In this document: piece by piece, positions 18,121 to 27,400 of the stretch
Numbering within the stretch: the first letter of the stretch is position 1
Layout of the letters: every line of letters begins with the position of its first letter
Origin: Chryseobacterium gleum
GTDB taxonomy: Bacteria > Bacteroidota > Bacteroidia > Flavobacteriales_D > Crocinitomicaceae
Assembly (NCBI GenBank): GCA_945862165.1
Contig: CAMAXI010000003.1
Span: 62,001 to 126,000, forward strand
DNA: 64,000 nucleotides
Direction of reading: 5' to 3'
The notes under the pieces: model-generated
The model's database searches: none
What the model was told of the DNA's origin: nothing
What the model saw: the letters and a program-made list of their open reading frames with translations, nothing else
Position numbers and translations under genes: made by a program

Positions 18121-19470
18121 CACAGTTTTAGAAAACATCCTTTCTCGTTTCTCCCCACCTTGTAAATCCTTATCAAATGCCATACATGCATTACGCACAA
18201 ATGGAATTCCTGCTTCTGTTACTTGTAGCTTATTCCCATAAAAAACAACCAATCCATCTGCTTCCATTTCACGCAATCGAACTTTTACTTCCTCTAAAAA
18301 CGCCTTATCATTTACCACAGTTTCAAAATGACACATCAAATCCAAAATATGACGACGAATTAGTAATTCCTCTGGAGATAATATATGGCCGCGAAAAACA
18401 GGTAACTCACCACGATTGACGCGTTCTTGGTAATCTTCTACCGTCTTTTCATTTTGCGCAAAACCAAACCAACTATCTGAAATAGAAGACATTCCTAAAC
18501 CTAACAACATTGATGTATTCTGAGTAGTATACCCCATAAAATTGCGATGTAATGTTTTGTTTTTCATCGCTATAGCTAGTGAATCATGCGGTAATGCAAA
18601 ATGATCCATACCTACTTCCAAATAACCTGCCTTCTCTAACAAAGATTTTGCAACTTCATACAATGCTCGTTTTTCAGAATCTTGAGGTAAATCATTTTCG
18701 TCATAACCTCGTTGACCAACTCCCTTTATCCATGGCACGTGCGCATAACTATATAAGGAAATACGATCTGGTAAGAGTAATAATGTTTTAGAAACGGTAT
18801 CCCGAATATCCGACACCGTTTGTTTTGGCAACCCAAAAACTAAATCATGACTAATCGATGTATACCCAACTTCTTTGGCTTTGGCATGTACTTTGGCAAC
18901 GGTATCAAAAGGTTGTATTCGGTGTATCGCTTGCTGAACGGTTGGACTATAATCTTGAATCCCCAAACTCAAACGTTTAAAACCAAGCCCAAATAACACT
19001 TCCAAATGCGCATCCGAAGTATTATTCGGATGTGCTTCAAAACTAAATTCAAATGCACTTGGATGTACGGAAGCCATAGAAACTAAAGAAGATATTAATC
19101 GTTTTAATTCACTAGGACTAAAAAAAGTTGGGGTACCACCACCTAAATGTAACTCTCGTATAACGGGTATAAAATCCAGTTTCGACAAATAGATTTTCCA
19201 TTCTGCTATAACTGCATCGATATAAGGTGATTCTACCGCGTGATTTTTGGTAATTCGTTTATGACAACCACAAAAAGTGCATAAACTTTCGCAAAAAGGT
19301 AAGTGAATATATAAACTGATTTCGTTCGACCCAAAAGTCTTATAATTTAAATGAATGGTATCTATCCATTCTTCTTGATTTAAAGTACTATTCTTCCAAA
19401 ATGGAACCGTTGGATAAGAGGTATACCTTGGACCTGGTACATTATATTTTTGAATCAATGTGTGTGACAT
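18118..19470 (-). CDS. hemN: Oxygen-independent coproporphyrinogen III dehydrogenase
   Basis: 450-aa radical SAM enzyme converting coproporphyrinogen III to protoporphyrinogen IX without oxygen. The SAM cluster cysteines are C60, C64 and C67, with C69 close behind, in PFCESLCTFCGCHK. The N-terminal PGPRYTSYPTV and the GGGTPTF motif identify true HemN rather than HemW. It lies 50 nt upstream of ccoI on the same strand. That fits low-oxygen heme supply for the cbb3 oxidase. Confidence 0.92.
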   Translation of the reverse strand: MSHTLIQKYNVPGPRYTSYPTVPFWKNSTLNQEEWIDTIHLNYKTFGSNEISLYIHLPFCESLCTFCGCHKRITKNHAVESPYIDAVIAEWKIYLSKLDFIPVIRELHLGGGTPTFFSPSELKRLISSLVSMASVHPSAFEFSFEAHPNNTSDAHLEVLFGLGFKRLSLGIQDYSPTVQQAIHRIQPFDTVAKVHAKAKEVGYTSISHDLVFGLPKQTVSDIRDTVSKTLLLLPDRISLYSYAHVPWIKGVGQRGYDENDLPQDSEKRALYEVAKSLLEKAGYLEVGMDHFALPHDSLAIAMKNKTLHRNFMGYTTQNTSMLLGLGMSSISDSWFGFAQNEKTVEDYQERVNRGELPVFRGHILSPEELLIRRHILDLMCHFETVVNDKAFLEEVKVRLREMEADGLVVFYGNKLQVTEAGIPFVRNACMAFDKDLQGGEKRERMFSKTV

Positions 19471-19543
19471 AATCTTACTTTATACTGCAAGATTACACCG
19501 AAAAAAGAAATTAAAATATGATATACCTCAGGTAAAATAATAA

Positions 19544-20392
19544 CTACCACCCATAGGTAAGACCTACATTAAGGTGGATCGCACTCTGAAACAAACGTAC
19601 ATTTAATTGCTCTCTTGCTTCTGAATTACTGAAAATGTATTCTGAACTCTTTGCATCTGAACTTTCTCCATTTAAATGTAAACGAAAATTCAACGGCATA
19701 TATAACATGTAACGAATCCCATAATTAAATAAAACATGTTTTGATAGCGGTACTCTTTGAACCAATCCATAAAGAAATACGAGTGATTGTATCGATTTAC
19801 CTTTGTAATCATAAAAATTTGTAGGCACATAACTTTCTTGAAATGGTTGCTGAAGGATATCATTACTCATACCAGAAACCTGAATTTTGTATTGCTTATC
19901 TAACAAATGGGTTCTCGAATAGCCAAGTCCAAATTGATGAAATATACCAGAAGGCATTAATCCATGATTTCGTGCAAATTCAAAAATGGGTAAAAAAGTG
20001 AATGAACGTACCTGTACTACTGACGCTTTTAGTTGGGTTACTAATTTATTGTTTTTGGAGAAAAAGCTAGAAGCATATACTTCAGGAGCATACACTTTTG
20101 TGTTGTGACTAATCGAAAAATCAAAACTACTTGTTCCAAACTCTAAAGAAAACGCAAAATTATCCGCCAAAATATGCGAATAAGTAATGTGATAATTCAA
20201 CATATTAGTAGCTTTTGTATTTTCAAGATTGAAATCTAACAACTCCCCTTTATGTCTTGCATTATAAAGAATTGGATTAGAATATTGAGCATCGAAAGAA
20301 ATATAACGTTTAATCCCATAAAAACCATTAGGATCCTGACACATCACACTATGTGATAGTAATAAACCGAGTATAAGTATAAAACTTCTCAT
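19544..20392 (-). CDS. Exported hypothetical protein, possible outer-membrane barrel
   Basis: 282-aa protein with a signal peptide (MRSFILILGLLLSHSVMCQ). The body has Tyr/Phe-rich alternating strands and ends ALHLNVGLTYGW-like, as in outer-membrane barrels. I recognise no specific family. Its ATG overlaps the stop of the M48 protease gene by 4 nt, so it is translated as the second gene of that pair and may work with the protease at the envelope. Confidence 0.68.
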   Translation of the reverse strand: MRSFILILGLLLSHSVMCQDPNGFYGIKRYISFDAQYSNPILYNARHKGELLDFNLENTKATNMLNYHITYSHILADNFAFSLEFGTSSFDFSISHNTKVYAPEVYASSFFSKNNKLVTQLKASVVQVRSFTFLPIFEFARNHGLMPSGIFHQFGLGYSRTHLLDKQYKIQVSGMSNDILQQPFQESYVPTNFYDYKGKSIQSLVFLYGLVQRVPLSKHVLFNYGIRYMLYMPLNFRLHLNGESSDAKSSEYIFSNSEAREQLNVRLFQSAIHLNVGLTYGW

Positions 20393-22635
20393 TGCCCTTT
20401 CTCCTTCTTTAAATTTGATAATACGTTGTAATAAATTGCTCCTAATTTTGTTTTAGTAAGCTTACCCGAAAAACGATACTCCCAATTAATATTTTTACGC
20501 ATATCCTCTAAATCGATAACGACCACGTGCATTATTGAAGAAGTACGACCATCTAAATTCGAAATCAAATTGGAACCCAGAAATGGAATTCTATAGGGAA
20601 TTAGTAAACGTGTCAATACCCTTTTAAATGAGTATTTTGTTTTACTTTCTATATAAGAATACATTATTTTAGTAGATCCATAACGCAACTTAATATCTTC
20701 TAACTGATCATAATCTACCGGGAATAAATACTCTCCCATACCATCCTGTTGACCAAAACTTAAAAGCACATTTTTATCATTGAAATCAGAAGTGCCTTTT
20801 TTCTGTAAAGACACTTGATCGATTATCGATAAATTAAATCCAACCATATTCGCTGAAGCTAGTGCTTCAAGGCATAAAACCTCGTTCAATTTCTCGCCTT
20901 TCACAAAATCATAATTACGTTCTGAATGATTTTCCGCGTAGCAAACAATCACTGGTTCAACCAATATTGCATTGTCAATCCCCAAATTCAAATCGGAAAA
21001 CGTCTGTTTTTGCGCTTCAACATCCCCATTTTCGTTATACGAAACTTCACCAAAGAATTCATCCCCACTCAAATCTTTCCCTTGATACTCATCCCGAAAA
21101 TCGGAATATAATTGCTTGAAATTGGAATCGGAAACAATATCTGGAATGCCATATAAATAATATTTGGTAGAATCATAATTTTCGATTTTTTCTACATTTC
21201 GTTTGTTTTTTATACGATCATATTTCGATTTCTTTTTTGATTCTAGAATTGGTTTTGATTGCTGTTCAACAAGCTTTGCTTGCGCTAATCGTATTTCCGC
21301 TAATGGTTTTCTAGCATAATTAACTAGCACAAATTTATCTTGGAAAGCAATTTTTTTTACACCTAATGTAAATACAGAAGCAAAGAGTTTATCCCCTGGA
21401 TATTTTTTGGTGAAATCATACAATTCACGGATTCCTAAAGTCAACAATTCTTCGGTAGGTAATCGATTGAAAAAATCATACATCTGCGCAATCTCTCCTT
21501 CTAAACTCTCTTCATACCCAAAATCATCTTTTAAATCATCTACGCTGTAACCATTCATACTCCTGCCTAAAATACCCAGCCATACCTGTGCTTTCATGTG
21601 CTGTAAATAAATGGAAGTGGGAAATTCTTTTTCTAACAAAAAAATGGAATATAAAGCATCAACATTTTGATTTTCTAATAATTGCACTCTAACTGTTTCA
21701 AACCGACAAATGGATTGCACCTCACTAAAACGAGTCTCCCCAAAAAATGTCAAATTATTTCTCCAAACTGAATCTAGTTGCATTTCTTCCAACAACTGCT
21801 CTTTCCGCTTTTTAACATTTGGATGCGAACTTCTTGAATCATTATCATCTTCAATCGCCTTAATATCAAACTTTTTTTTGGGAAATCTACTTATTGGTAT
21901 TTGTAAATAAGTAGAATTAAAATAAGTCTTCGGTACTTCCACTTCATCAAAAGGTAAATACGAATAGGTCAATACATCTAATGAACCAAGCAATTCTGAT
22001 TGCGTGTACCCCGCCGCTTGATACATTTCCATTCCCAAACGATCTGCTTCTAACTCATTCTCTTTCGAATAATTACAAAATTCTTTGACCGCTAATCGTT
22101 CTTTTTTATGTTCTAATTTATATTGGTAAAATTCAACAGAATGATTCTCTGTATAATGTGAAATTTCATGGGCTAACACAAATGCCAATTGCGCCTCATT
22201 CACTATTTGTGAAATCAACCCTGTTGTCACAAAAATAATTCCTTGCTCCGTCGAAAAAGCATTTGCTTCACTCGCTTTTAATGTGTAAAAACGTAATTTA
22301 TTACGCAACGAATCATTGTCTTGCAGTAAGTGATTCGCAATTGCTTGTATGTAACGACTTACAGTATCCCCATAAATCACACGTCCTGAATGCAACACAT
22401 GATATACGCCATAATGTATTTCTTTCAAAAACGCCTCCGCTTCCCGCTTCGTCAAATGATCCTTTCCAGCAGATAACTCCTGTTTGATTTTTTTATAGGT
22501 TTCCATCGAAAAATCTAAAGGTATTTTCCCTTCAGACACCAATGGTGTATAATTCGTAAAATCTAGTTGTGCGCGACTTAAAGATGCGGTAACAACCATC
22601 CAGATGATGGAAAAATAAAATACAATATACCGCAT
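20389..22635 (-). CDS. Exported M48 family metalloprotease
   Basis: 748-aa protein with a signal peptide. The zinc motif is H156-E157-I-S-H160 (VLAHEISHYTENH), and the third ligand lies in the ELEADRLGMEMY segment about 40 residues later, both standard for M48 peptidases. The catalytic part takes about residues 60-290; the remaining 450 residues are mixed alpha/beta without a recognised domain, much longer than BepA-type enzymes. A role in envelope protein turnover is inferred. It is followed by an overlapping barrel-like gene. Confidence 0.85.
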   Translation of the reverse strand: MRYIVFYFSIIWMVVTASLSRAQLDFTNYTPLVSEGKIPLDFSMETYKKIKQELSAGKDHLTKREAEAFLKEIHYGVYHVLHSGRVIYGDTVSRYIQAIANHLLQDNDSLRNKLRFYTLKASEANAFSTEQGIIFVTTGLISQIVNEAQLAFVLAHEISHYTENHSVEFYQYKLEHKKERLAVKEFCNYSKENELEADRLGMEMYQAAGYTQSELLGSLDVLTYSYLPFDEVEVPKTYFNSTYLQIPISRFPKKKFDIKAIEDDNDSRSSHPNVKKRKEQLLEEMQLDSVWRNNLTFFGETRFSEVQSICRFETVRVQLLENQNVDALYSIFLLEKEFPTSIYLQHMKAQVWLGILGRSMNGYSVDDLKDDFGYEESLEGEIAQMYDFFNRLPTEELLTLGIRELYDFTKKYPGDKLFASVFTLGVKKIAFQDKFVLVNYARKPLAEIRLAQAKLVEQQSKPILESKKKSKYDRIKNKRNVEKIENYDSTKYYLYGIPDIVSDSNFKQLYSDFRDEYQGKDLSGDEFFGEVSYNENGDVEAQKQTFSDLNLGIDNAILVEPVIVCYAENHSERNYDFVKGEKLNEVLCLEALASANMVGFNLSIIDQVSLQKKGTSDFNDKNVLLSFGQQDGMGEYLFPVDYDQLEDIKLRYGSTKIMYSYIESKTKYSFKRVLTRLLIPYRIPFLGSNLISNLDGRTSSIMHVVVIDLEDMRKNINWEYRFSGKLTKTKLGAIYYNVLSNLKKEKGQ

Positions 22636-22775
22636 AATGAGACGTTATTTTATGTAAATCTAAACAACAACTTGCAAATAAACAATGGGAAGTGTACAAC
22701 TATTTACAACGGTAATTTTATTCATTTATTCTATCATTAACTTTAGTATAAAGGATTCATCTAACGATAAACGCC

Positions 22776-24062
22776 ATGAATATTAAATTTCTTTCATTAC
22801 TACTACTTTTTGTTGGGAGTTACATAGGCTATCTGAATGCACAAGAAAACATAACTACAGCAAGAGTTTACTGTGCGTTATCGAAAAACTTTGACCCAAT
22901 CAAGCACACATTGCAAGGTACAGATTCGGTCGTTTTTGCGTATAACAAAAATGGAACTAAAATAAGTGCTATTGAATATACAGGAGAAAATAGTTTATAT
23001 CCTTCACTTAAAACCAACTACTTATACAATACAACCAACCAACCAACACTGGAACATTATTTCCAATGGGATTCTACCATAAATAACTGGAATAAAACAC
23101 CATTTAAACAAGCTGTTTTTACCTACAATGGAACAGACAGTTTACAAACAATTACTTATGTGAAAATGGTTGGAAATAGTTGGCAGAAAACAGCAAAATG
23201 GGAGTTCAATTATGATGAAAACAAACAAAAAACAGCTGAAATTGAATTTACATGGGACCAAGCAGAAAACAATTGGAGTAATGTTGGTTGTCAAAAATTC
23301 ACCATGCAATACAAAAATAATCAACGTACAAGTAAAATAAATCACACATGGGACTATAAAAATAACCAATTCAAAATGGTTTCCAAAACAACCTACACAT
23401 ACACGAATGATAACCTGCTAGAAACAACTACTAATCTTGTTTTGAATAACAATGCGAATTGGGAACAGTCAACCAAAGATTCAATTATCTACAACAATGC
23501 TAAAATTAAAAAAACGCAAATCGGATTCTATTTCGACAATATAAAAATCAAAAAATGGGAAACTATTTACAAATTCATGCACATAATTAATTTGGATAAT
23601 CAAATTGTACTAACCCTTCAAATAGTTGGAAATCTAAATAACACTAACGCTAATAACGACATCTATAAAATTGATTATAAATACACAAAAGACCATCAGC
23701 TTGCATCCATTATCACGAATAAATATGATTCGATAACCCAAGATTTCAAAGAAGATAATAAAACAGCTTTATATTATACATTTGACAAAAACACACCATC
23801 TAAAAGAGAATTAGACAAAGTATTCGATGTGAAAATTCAACCAAACCCATTTACCGATAAAATTCAAATTAAGTCCAATTGTAAACTAGACAAAGCAACA
23901 AAAATCTATTTATTTAACAATTTAGGGGAAACATTAGAACTAGATAAAGAATATTCAAACAACGATATTTTAATTTCTACAACTACTTTAAATAAAGGAA
24001 TTTATTATATTAACATTGAAAACAATGAAGACATTTACTTAACTAAAATATTTAAACTATAA
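22776..24062 (+). CDS. Secreted protein with T9SS sorting domain
   Basis: 428-aa protein with a signal peptide ending near LNAQ. Residues 50-340 contain repeated Tyr/Trp-rich units of the form WD-x(5)-NW-x(8)-Y-x-N, a YD-repeat-like pattern seen in secreted Bacteroidota proteins. The C-terminal 75 residues (FDVKIQPNPFTDKIQIKS to LTKIFKL) match the type A sorting domain of the type IX secretion system, so it is probably surface-attached or released. The next gene begins at the very next base after the stop codon. Confidence 0.82.
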   Translation: MNIKFLSLLLLFVGSYIGYLNAQENITTARVYCALSKNFDPIKHTLQGTDSVVFAYNKNGTKISAIEYTGENSLYPSLKTNYLYNTTNQPTLEHYFQWDSTINNWNKTPFKQAVFTYNGTDSLQTITYVKMVGNSWQKTAKWEFNYDENKQKTAEIEFTWDQAENNWSNVGCQKFTMQYKNNQRTSKINHTWDYKNNQFKMVSKTTYTYTNDNLLETTTNLVLNNNANWEQSTKDSIIYNNAKIKKTQIGFYFDNIKIKKWETIYKFMHIINLDNQIVLTLQIVGNLNNTNANNDIYKIDYKYTKDHQLASIITNKYDSITQDFKEDNKTALYYTFDKNTPSKRELDKVFDVKIQPNPFTDKIQIKSNCKLDKATKIYLFNNLGETLELDKEYSNNDILISTTTLNKGIYYINIENNEDIYLTKIFKL

Positions 24063-25289
24063 ATGAGACTTCTAATCATCGTTTGTGTAATTTCAATAGT
24101 CAATTCCTACTCCTATTCTTGCACGACATTTTTACTTTCTGGAAAATTTACGAAAGACGGAAAATCACTACTTTTTAAAAACAGGGATGCTGCTGAAAAC
24201 CAAAATGCACTCGTTTATTTTAAAGATGGGAAATACCCATATTTAGGTCTCGTAGACGGAAATACCGAATCGAAAACAATGGTTTGGGGAGGGTACAATT
24301 CTGCAGGATTTGCAATTATGAATTCTGCAGCGTACAACAACAATATTGGAGACTCCTCTAAATTTATTGATCAAGAAGGCATCATAATGAAAAAAGCTTT
24401 GATGACTTGTGTAACCATTCAAGATTTTGAAAAGTTACTGAACGCTTTACCTAAACCATGGGGACTAGATGCAAATTTTGGGGTAATTGATGCTTATGGT
24501 GGGGCGGCATTTTACGAAACAGGAAATCACGACTTTCAAAAATTTGATGCTAACGACCCAACGATAGCTCCTAATGGATTACTCATCAGAACAAACCATG
24601 CAACAAGAGCAGACAAAACGAAAGGATTCGGATTTTGCCGTTTTAACACCGCGAATGCTGTATTAAGTCAAGCTGTAACTGATAAAACTATTACTCCACA
24701 ATTCATTTTCAACAACCTATCAAGAAATCTTACCCACTCAATTACCAAAACAGACCTTACAAAAAATCTCCCGACCAATAAACAAACCGTCGATATGCGC
24801 TTTTTCATTGATTACATCCCGCGTAACAACACAACTTCCGCAATTGTAATCGTTGGAGCAAAAGATGATAAACACACCCAAGAGGCAATGATGTGGACAA
24901 TTCTTGGTTTTCCTTTGACATCCATCGCTATTCCTTCCTGGTTAGCTGCAGGGGAAAACTTGTCTTCTTTAGTTAAATTAAACGCTAATTTTAATGCTAC
25001 GATATGTTCAGCTGCATTAAAAATGAAAGCAGAATGTTTTCCATTAACCTATGACAAAGGATTTAATTATATCGACTTTTCAAAAGTGATGAATCAAGAG
25101 AATACAGGTTACATGCAACTTTTACAAAAAATTGAAGCAGAAATTTTCCGTCGAACCAATACATTTTTGGAGGCAGTAGAAATAACAGAGAAACTCAATT
25201 ATAAAGACACACGATATTTTTACGAGCAATTGGATGATTATGTTCGAACTGCCTATAAGAATGAACTAGGGATTGAACTAGAAAAGTAA
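24063..25289 (+). CDS. Exported Ntn hydrolase, C45/choloylglycine type
   Basis: 408-aa amidohydrolase. The hydrophobic leader (to about residue 19) is followed directly by Cys20 in SCTTFLLSG. Signal cleavage would therefore expose an N-terminal Cys nucleophile, the hallmark of Ntn hydrolases. Further family-like features are the FKNRDAAENQNAL stretch and GGYNSAGFAIMNSA. It resembles carcinine hydrolase/isopenicillin N acyltransferase-like proteins. Substrate is unknown. It is contiguous with the T9SS gene, so the pair is probably one transcript. Confidence 0.75.
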   Translation: MRLLIIVCVISIVNSYSYSCTTFLLSGKFTKDGKSLLFKNRDAAENQNALVYFKDGKYPYLGLVDGNTESKTMVWGGYNSAGFAIMNSAAYNNNIGDSSKFIDQEGIIMKKALMTCVTIQDFEKLLNALPKPWGLDANFGVIDAYGGAAFYETGNHDFQKFDANDPTIAPNGLLIRTNHATRADKTKGFGFCRFNTANAVLSQAVTDKTITPQFIFNNLSRNLTHSITKTDLTKNLPTNKQTVDMRFFIDYIPRNNTTSAIVIVGAKDDKHTQEAMMWTILGFPLTSIAIPSWLAAGENLSSLVKLNANFNATICSAALKMKAECFPLTYDKGFNYIDFSKVMNQENTGYMQLLQKIEAEIFRRTNTFLEAVEITEKLNYKDTRYFYEQLDDYVRTAYKNELGIELEK

Positions 25290-25309
25290 AATAAGCAATC
25301 TACTAAACT

Positions 25310-25445
25310 ATAATTTGAAATCTGCTAATTTGAAATCTGTAATTTCACCCTGAGCTGTCCCCATTGAGCTTGTCGAAATGTGTCGAAGGTGTACACTATA
25401 CCTGTCGAAGGGCTACAATCTGCTAATTTGCAATCTGCTAATCTT
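25310..25445. repeat. Composite intergenic repeat, second locus
   Basis: AATCTGCTAATTTG-type units flank several partial CCTGAG...TCGAAGG cores (TGAGCTTGTCGAAATG, CCTGTCGAAGGG). The composition mirrors 15591-15659 but the cores look rearranged. It lies in the convergent gap before the ZIP gene. Confidence 0.6.
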
Positions 25446-25454
25446 TCAATCCTA

Positions 25455-26285
25455 CTACCCCAAAGCAACATCCAAAATCATCATCACCAAAAACCCTCCA
25501 ATAAATCCAAGAACAGCAATGTCAGTATATTTATCACGTTGCGTCTCTGGTATTACCTCTTCTACCACAACATAAATCATTGCCCCAGCAGCAAAAGCCA
25601 ATGCAAATGGTAAAATAGGTTGCATATAAACAACTGCAAGTGCACCAACGACACCGGCAATAGGCTCCACAATAGCTGATAATTGACCATACCAAAAACT
25701 TTTTCTGCGACTCATCCCAATTCTTCGTAAAGGCATCGCAACCGCAAAACCTTCTGGAAAATTTTGAATCCCGATACCAATCGTTAATGCAATAGCAGCT
25801 GGAATCGTTGCACCATCAATCCCTAAAGATGCAGCACCAAACAAAACACCTACTGCTAAACCTTCCGGAATATTATGTAAGGTTATCGCTAATACCAATA
25901 AAATAGATTTGTGTAACTGCGTCTTTGCCCCTTCTTTCTCATTTTCCTGAAAATTTAAATGTAAGTGCGGCATAACCTTATCCAATCCATATAAAAACAT
26001 AGCGCCTAACGCAAAACCAACCGCTGCGGGCATCCATTTCATCGTAGGATACATTTTTTCAGACATTTCAATTGCAGGATTCAATAAGGACCAAAAACTG
26101 GCAGCAACCATAACTCCACCAGTAAAACCTAACATAGCATCCAATACTGCGCGATGCATCGTCTTGAAGAAAAAAACCAAGGAAGCACCCATAGCAGTTA
26201 AAAACCACGTGAACGTTGTCGCTAACAACGCAGCATAGGTAGGATCAATCGAACTAAAATAATTTTCTATTTCTTTCATAATCAT
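25455..26285 (-). CDS. ZIP family divalent metal transporter
   Basis: 276-aa inner-membrane transporter with about eight helices. The conserved metal-binding helices are seen as HNIPEGLAVGVLFGA and QNFPEGFAVAMPLRR, diagnostic of the ZupT/GufA branch of ZIP proteins that import zinc and other divalent metals. A His-containing loop (PHLHLNFQ) follows an early helix. Two ATGs are 6 nt apart at the start. It stands alone, with repeats on both sides. Confidence 0.88.
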   Translation of the reverse strand: MIMKEIENYFSSIDPTYAALLATTFTWFLTAMGASLVFFFKTMHRAVLDAMLGFTGGVMVAASFWSLLNPAIEMSEKMYPTMKWMPAAVGFALGAMFLYGLDKVMPHLHLNFQENEKEGAKTQLHKSILLVLAITLHNIPEGLAVGVLFGAASLGIDGATIPAAIALTIGIGIQNFPEGFAVAMPLRRIGMSRRKSFWYGQLSAIVEPIAGVVGALAVVYMQPILPFALAFAAGAMIYVVVEEVIPETQRDKYTDIAVLGFIGGFLVMMILDVALG

Positions 26286-26303
26286 TAATTCCCTCCTTGT
26301 TTA

Positions 26304-26343
26304 CCCTGAGCATGTCGAAGGGAGGAGGGATAAAGGGAGGTGA
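26304..26343. repeat. REP-like core joined to inverted CCTCCC repeat
   Basis: CCCTGAGCATGTCGAAGGG (26304-26322) runs into GGAGGGATAAAGGGAGGTGA, an inverted, diverged copy of the 4301 repeat. Two repeat families are thus joined upstream of the ZIP gene. Confidence 0.65.
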
Positions 26344-26474
26344 AACGATTGTATTTTTAAAACAAAATTAACCAATTTTAAACATATAAAACATTAAATT
26401 AAGGTATTAGAACTAGAACAATAGGTATTATTAACTTTTTTCACTTCAAAAAAAGTAAGTCCCTATTTTCTAAC

Positions 26475-26482
26475 TATATTTG
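26475..26482 (+). promoter_or_regulatory. -7 promoter element of ndk
   Basis: TATATTTG, an exact TAnnTTTG match ending 17 nt before the ndk ATG. Confidence 0.65.
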
Positions 26483-26499
26483 TAAAAAAATTATAAAAA

Positions 26500-26919
26500 A
26501 TGGCAACAAACAGAACGTTTACAATGTTAAAACCAGACGCTTTAGAAAGTGGAAATGCTGGTAAAATCATCGACCTTATCTTAAGTAAAGGTTTTCATAT
26601 CAAAGCAATGAAATTTACTGTTTTGACAGAAGCTCAAGCAAAAGAATTTTATATCGAGCACGTTGAAAGACCTTTCTACGGTGAATTAGTAGAATACATG
26701 ACTTCTGGACCAATCATCGCTGCAATCTTAGAAAAAGACAATGCAGTTGCTGACTTCAGAGCGTTAATCGGTGCTACAGACCCTGCTGAAGCTGCTGAAG
26801 GTACTATCCGTAAATTATACGCTGAAAGCAAAGGACGTAACGCTGTTCACGGATCTGATTCTGACGATAGCGCTGCAAGAGAAGGTGTATTCCACTTCGC
26901 TGCTAACGAGATTTTCTAA
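26500..26919 (+). CDS. ndk: Nucleoside diphosphate kinase
   Basis: 139-aa enzyme moving the gamma phosphate from ATP to other NDPs. The phosphorylated His is H117 in the conserved NAVHGSDS motif, and the N-terminal [10 protein letters not shown] matches the family start. Length is normal. It is a single-gene unit with a consensus promoter upstream and a strong terminator downstream. Codon use looks optimised, as expected for an abundant protein. Confidence 0.96.
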   Translation: MATNRTFTMLKPDALESGNAGKIIDLILSKGFHIKAMKFTVLTEAQAKEFYIEHVERPFYGELVEYMTSGPIIAAILEKDNAVADFRALIGATDPAEAAEGTIRKLYAESKGRNAVHGSDSDDSAAREGVFHFAANEIF

Positions 26920-26940
26920 TCATTTAGAAACGATATCCAA

Positions 26941-26967
26941 AAGCCTTCCTATCGGAAGGCTTTTTTT
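26941..26967 (+). terminator. Intrinsic terminator after ndk
   Basis: AAGCCTTCC pairs with GGAAGGCTT across a 4-nt loop and is followed by a T run. Confidence 0.85.
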
Positions 26968-27013
26968 ATGCGTATACTTTTTTAACCAAACTAACAAGCT
27001 ATATTGTTCCTCC

Positions 27014-27291
27014 GTTTCGCAAAGCGAAACAAACCTTCCCACAAAAGCGGTTGAAATACAACCCAAACATATTTCAGCGTCGCAAAACTCGTCGCCTAGA
27101 AAAAGTAAATCGTGCTTTTATCGAATAAGGTAGCGTAACAAAAACAACTGTCTGACGACGAAGGAGGAGTTTTGTTTTTGTAGCGAACGTTTCGCAATAA
27201 AAGCCGATGCTTTTTCAGCGACAAGCAGTTTTTGGTTACTTTTTGCTGCTCCAAAAAGTAACAAACATACCTCGGTTTCGCAAAGCGAAAC
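27014..27291. repeat. Structured non-coding repeat element bounded by 17-bp palindromes
   Basis: The 480-nt ndk-pepT gap contains a segment bounded by identical palindromes GTTTCGCAAAGCGAAAC (27014-27030 and 27275-27291). Inside are further pairings: GTTACTTTTTG (27235-27245) with CAAAAAGTAAC (27252-27262), and ACAAAAACAAC near 27140 with a GTTTTGTTTTTG run near 27170. Short frames exist on both strands but none looks like a gene. It resembles a repeat that I recall from intergenic spaces of other Bacteroidota genomes; its function is unknown. The rest of the gap before 27401 shows no other feature. Confidence 0.6.
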
Positions 27292-27400
27292 ACCCTCCCC
27301 CTCCAAATCAAAACAAATCCTCCCTTCTCAACCGCATTTCACCCCTACTTTCTTCACTTCAAAAACTAAAAAAATTATCTTTACTAAAAAAAATACCCCT

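Noticed and set aside
25310-25445. CRISPR-like array
   Set aside because: Units are short, irregular and lack spacers; no cas gene is present.
25378-25613. Short frames over the composite repeat before the ZIP gene
   Set aside because: They translate repeat DNA and the antisense of the ZIP gene; no protein-like pattern.
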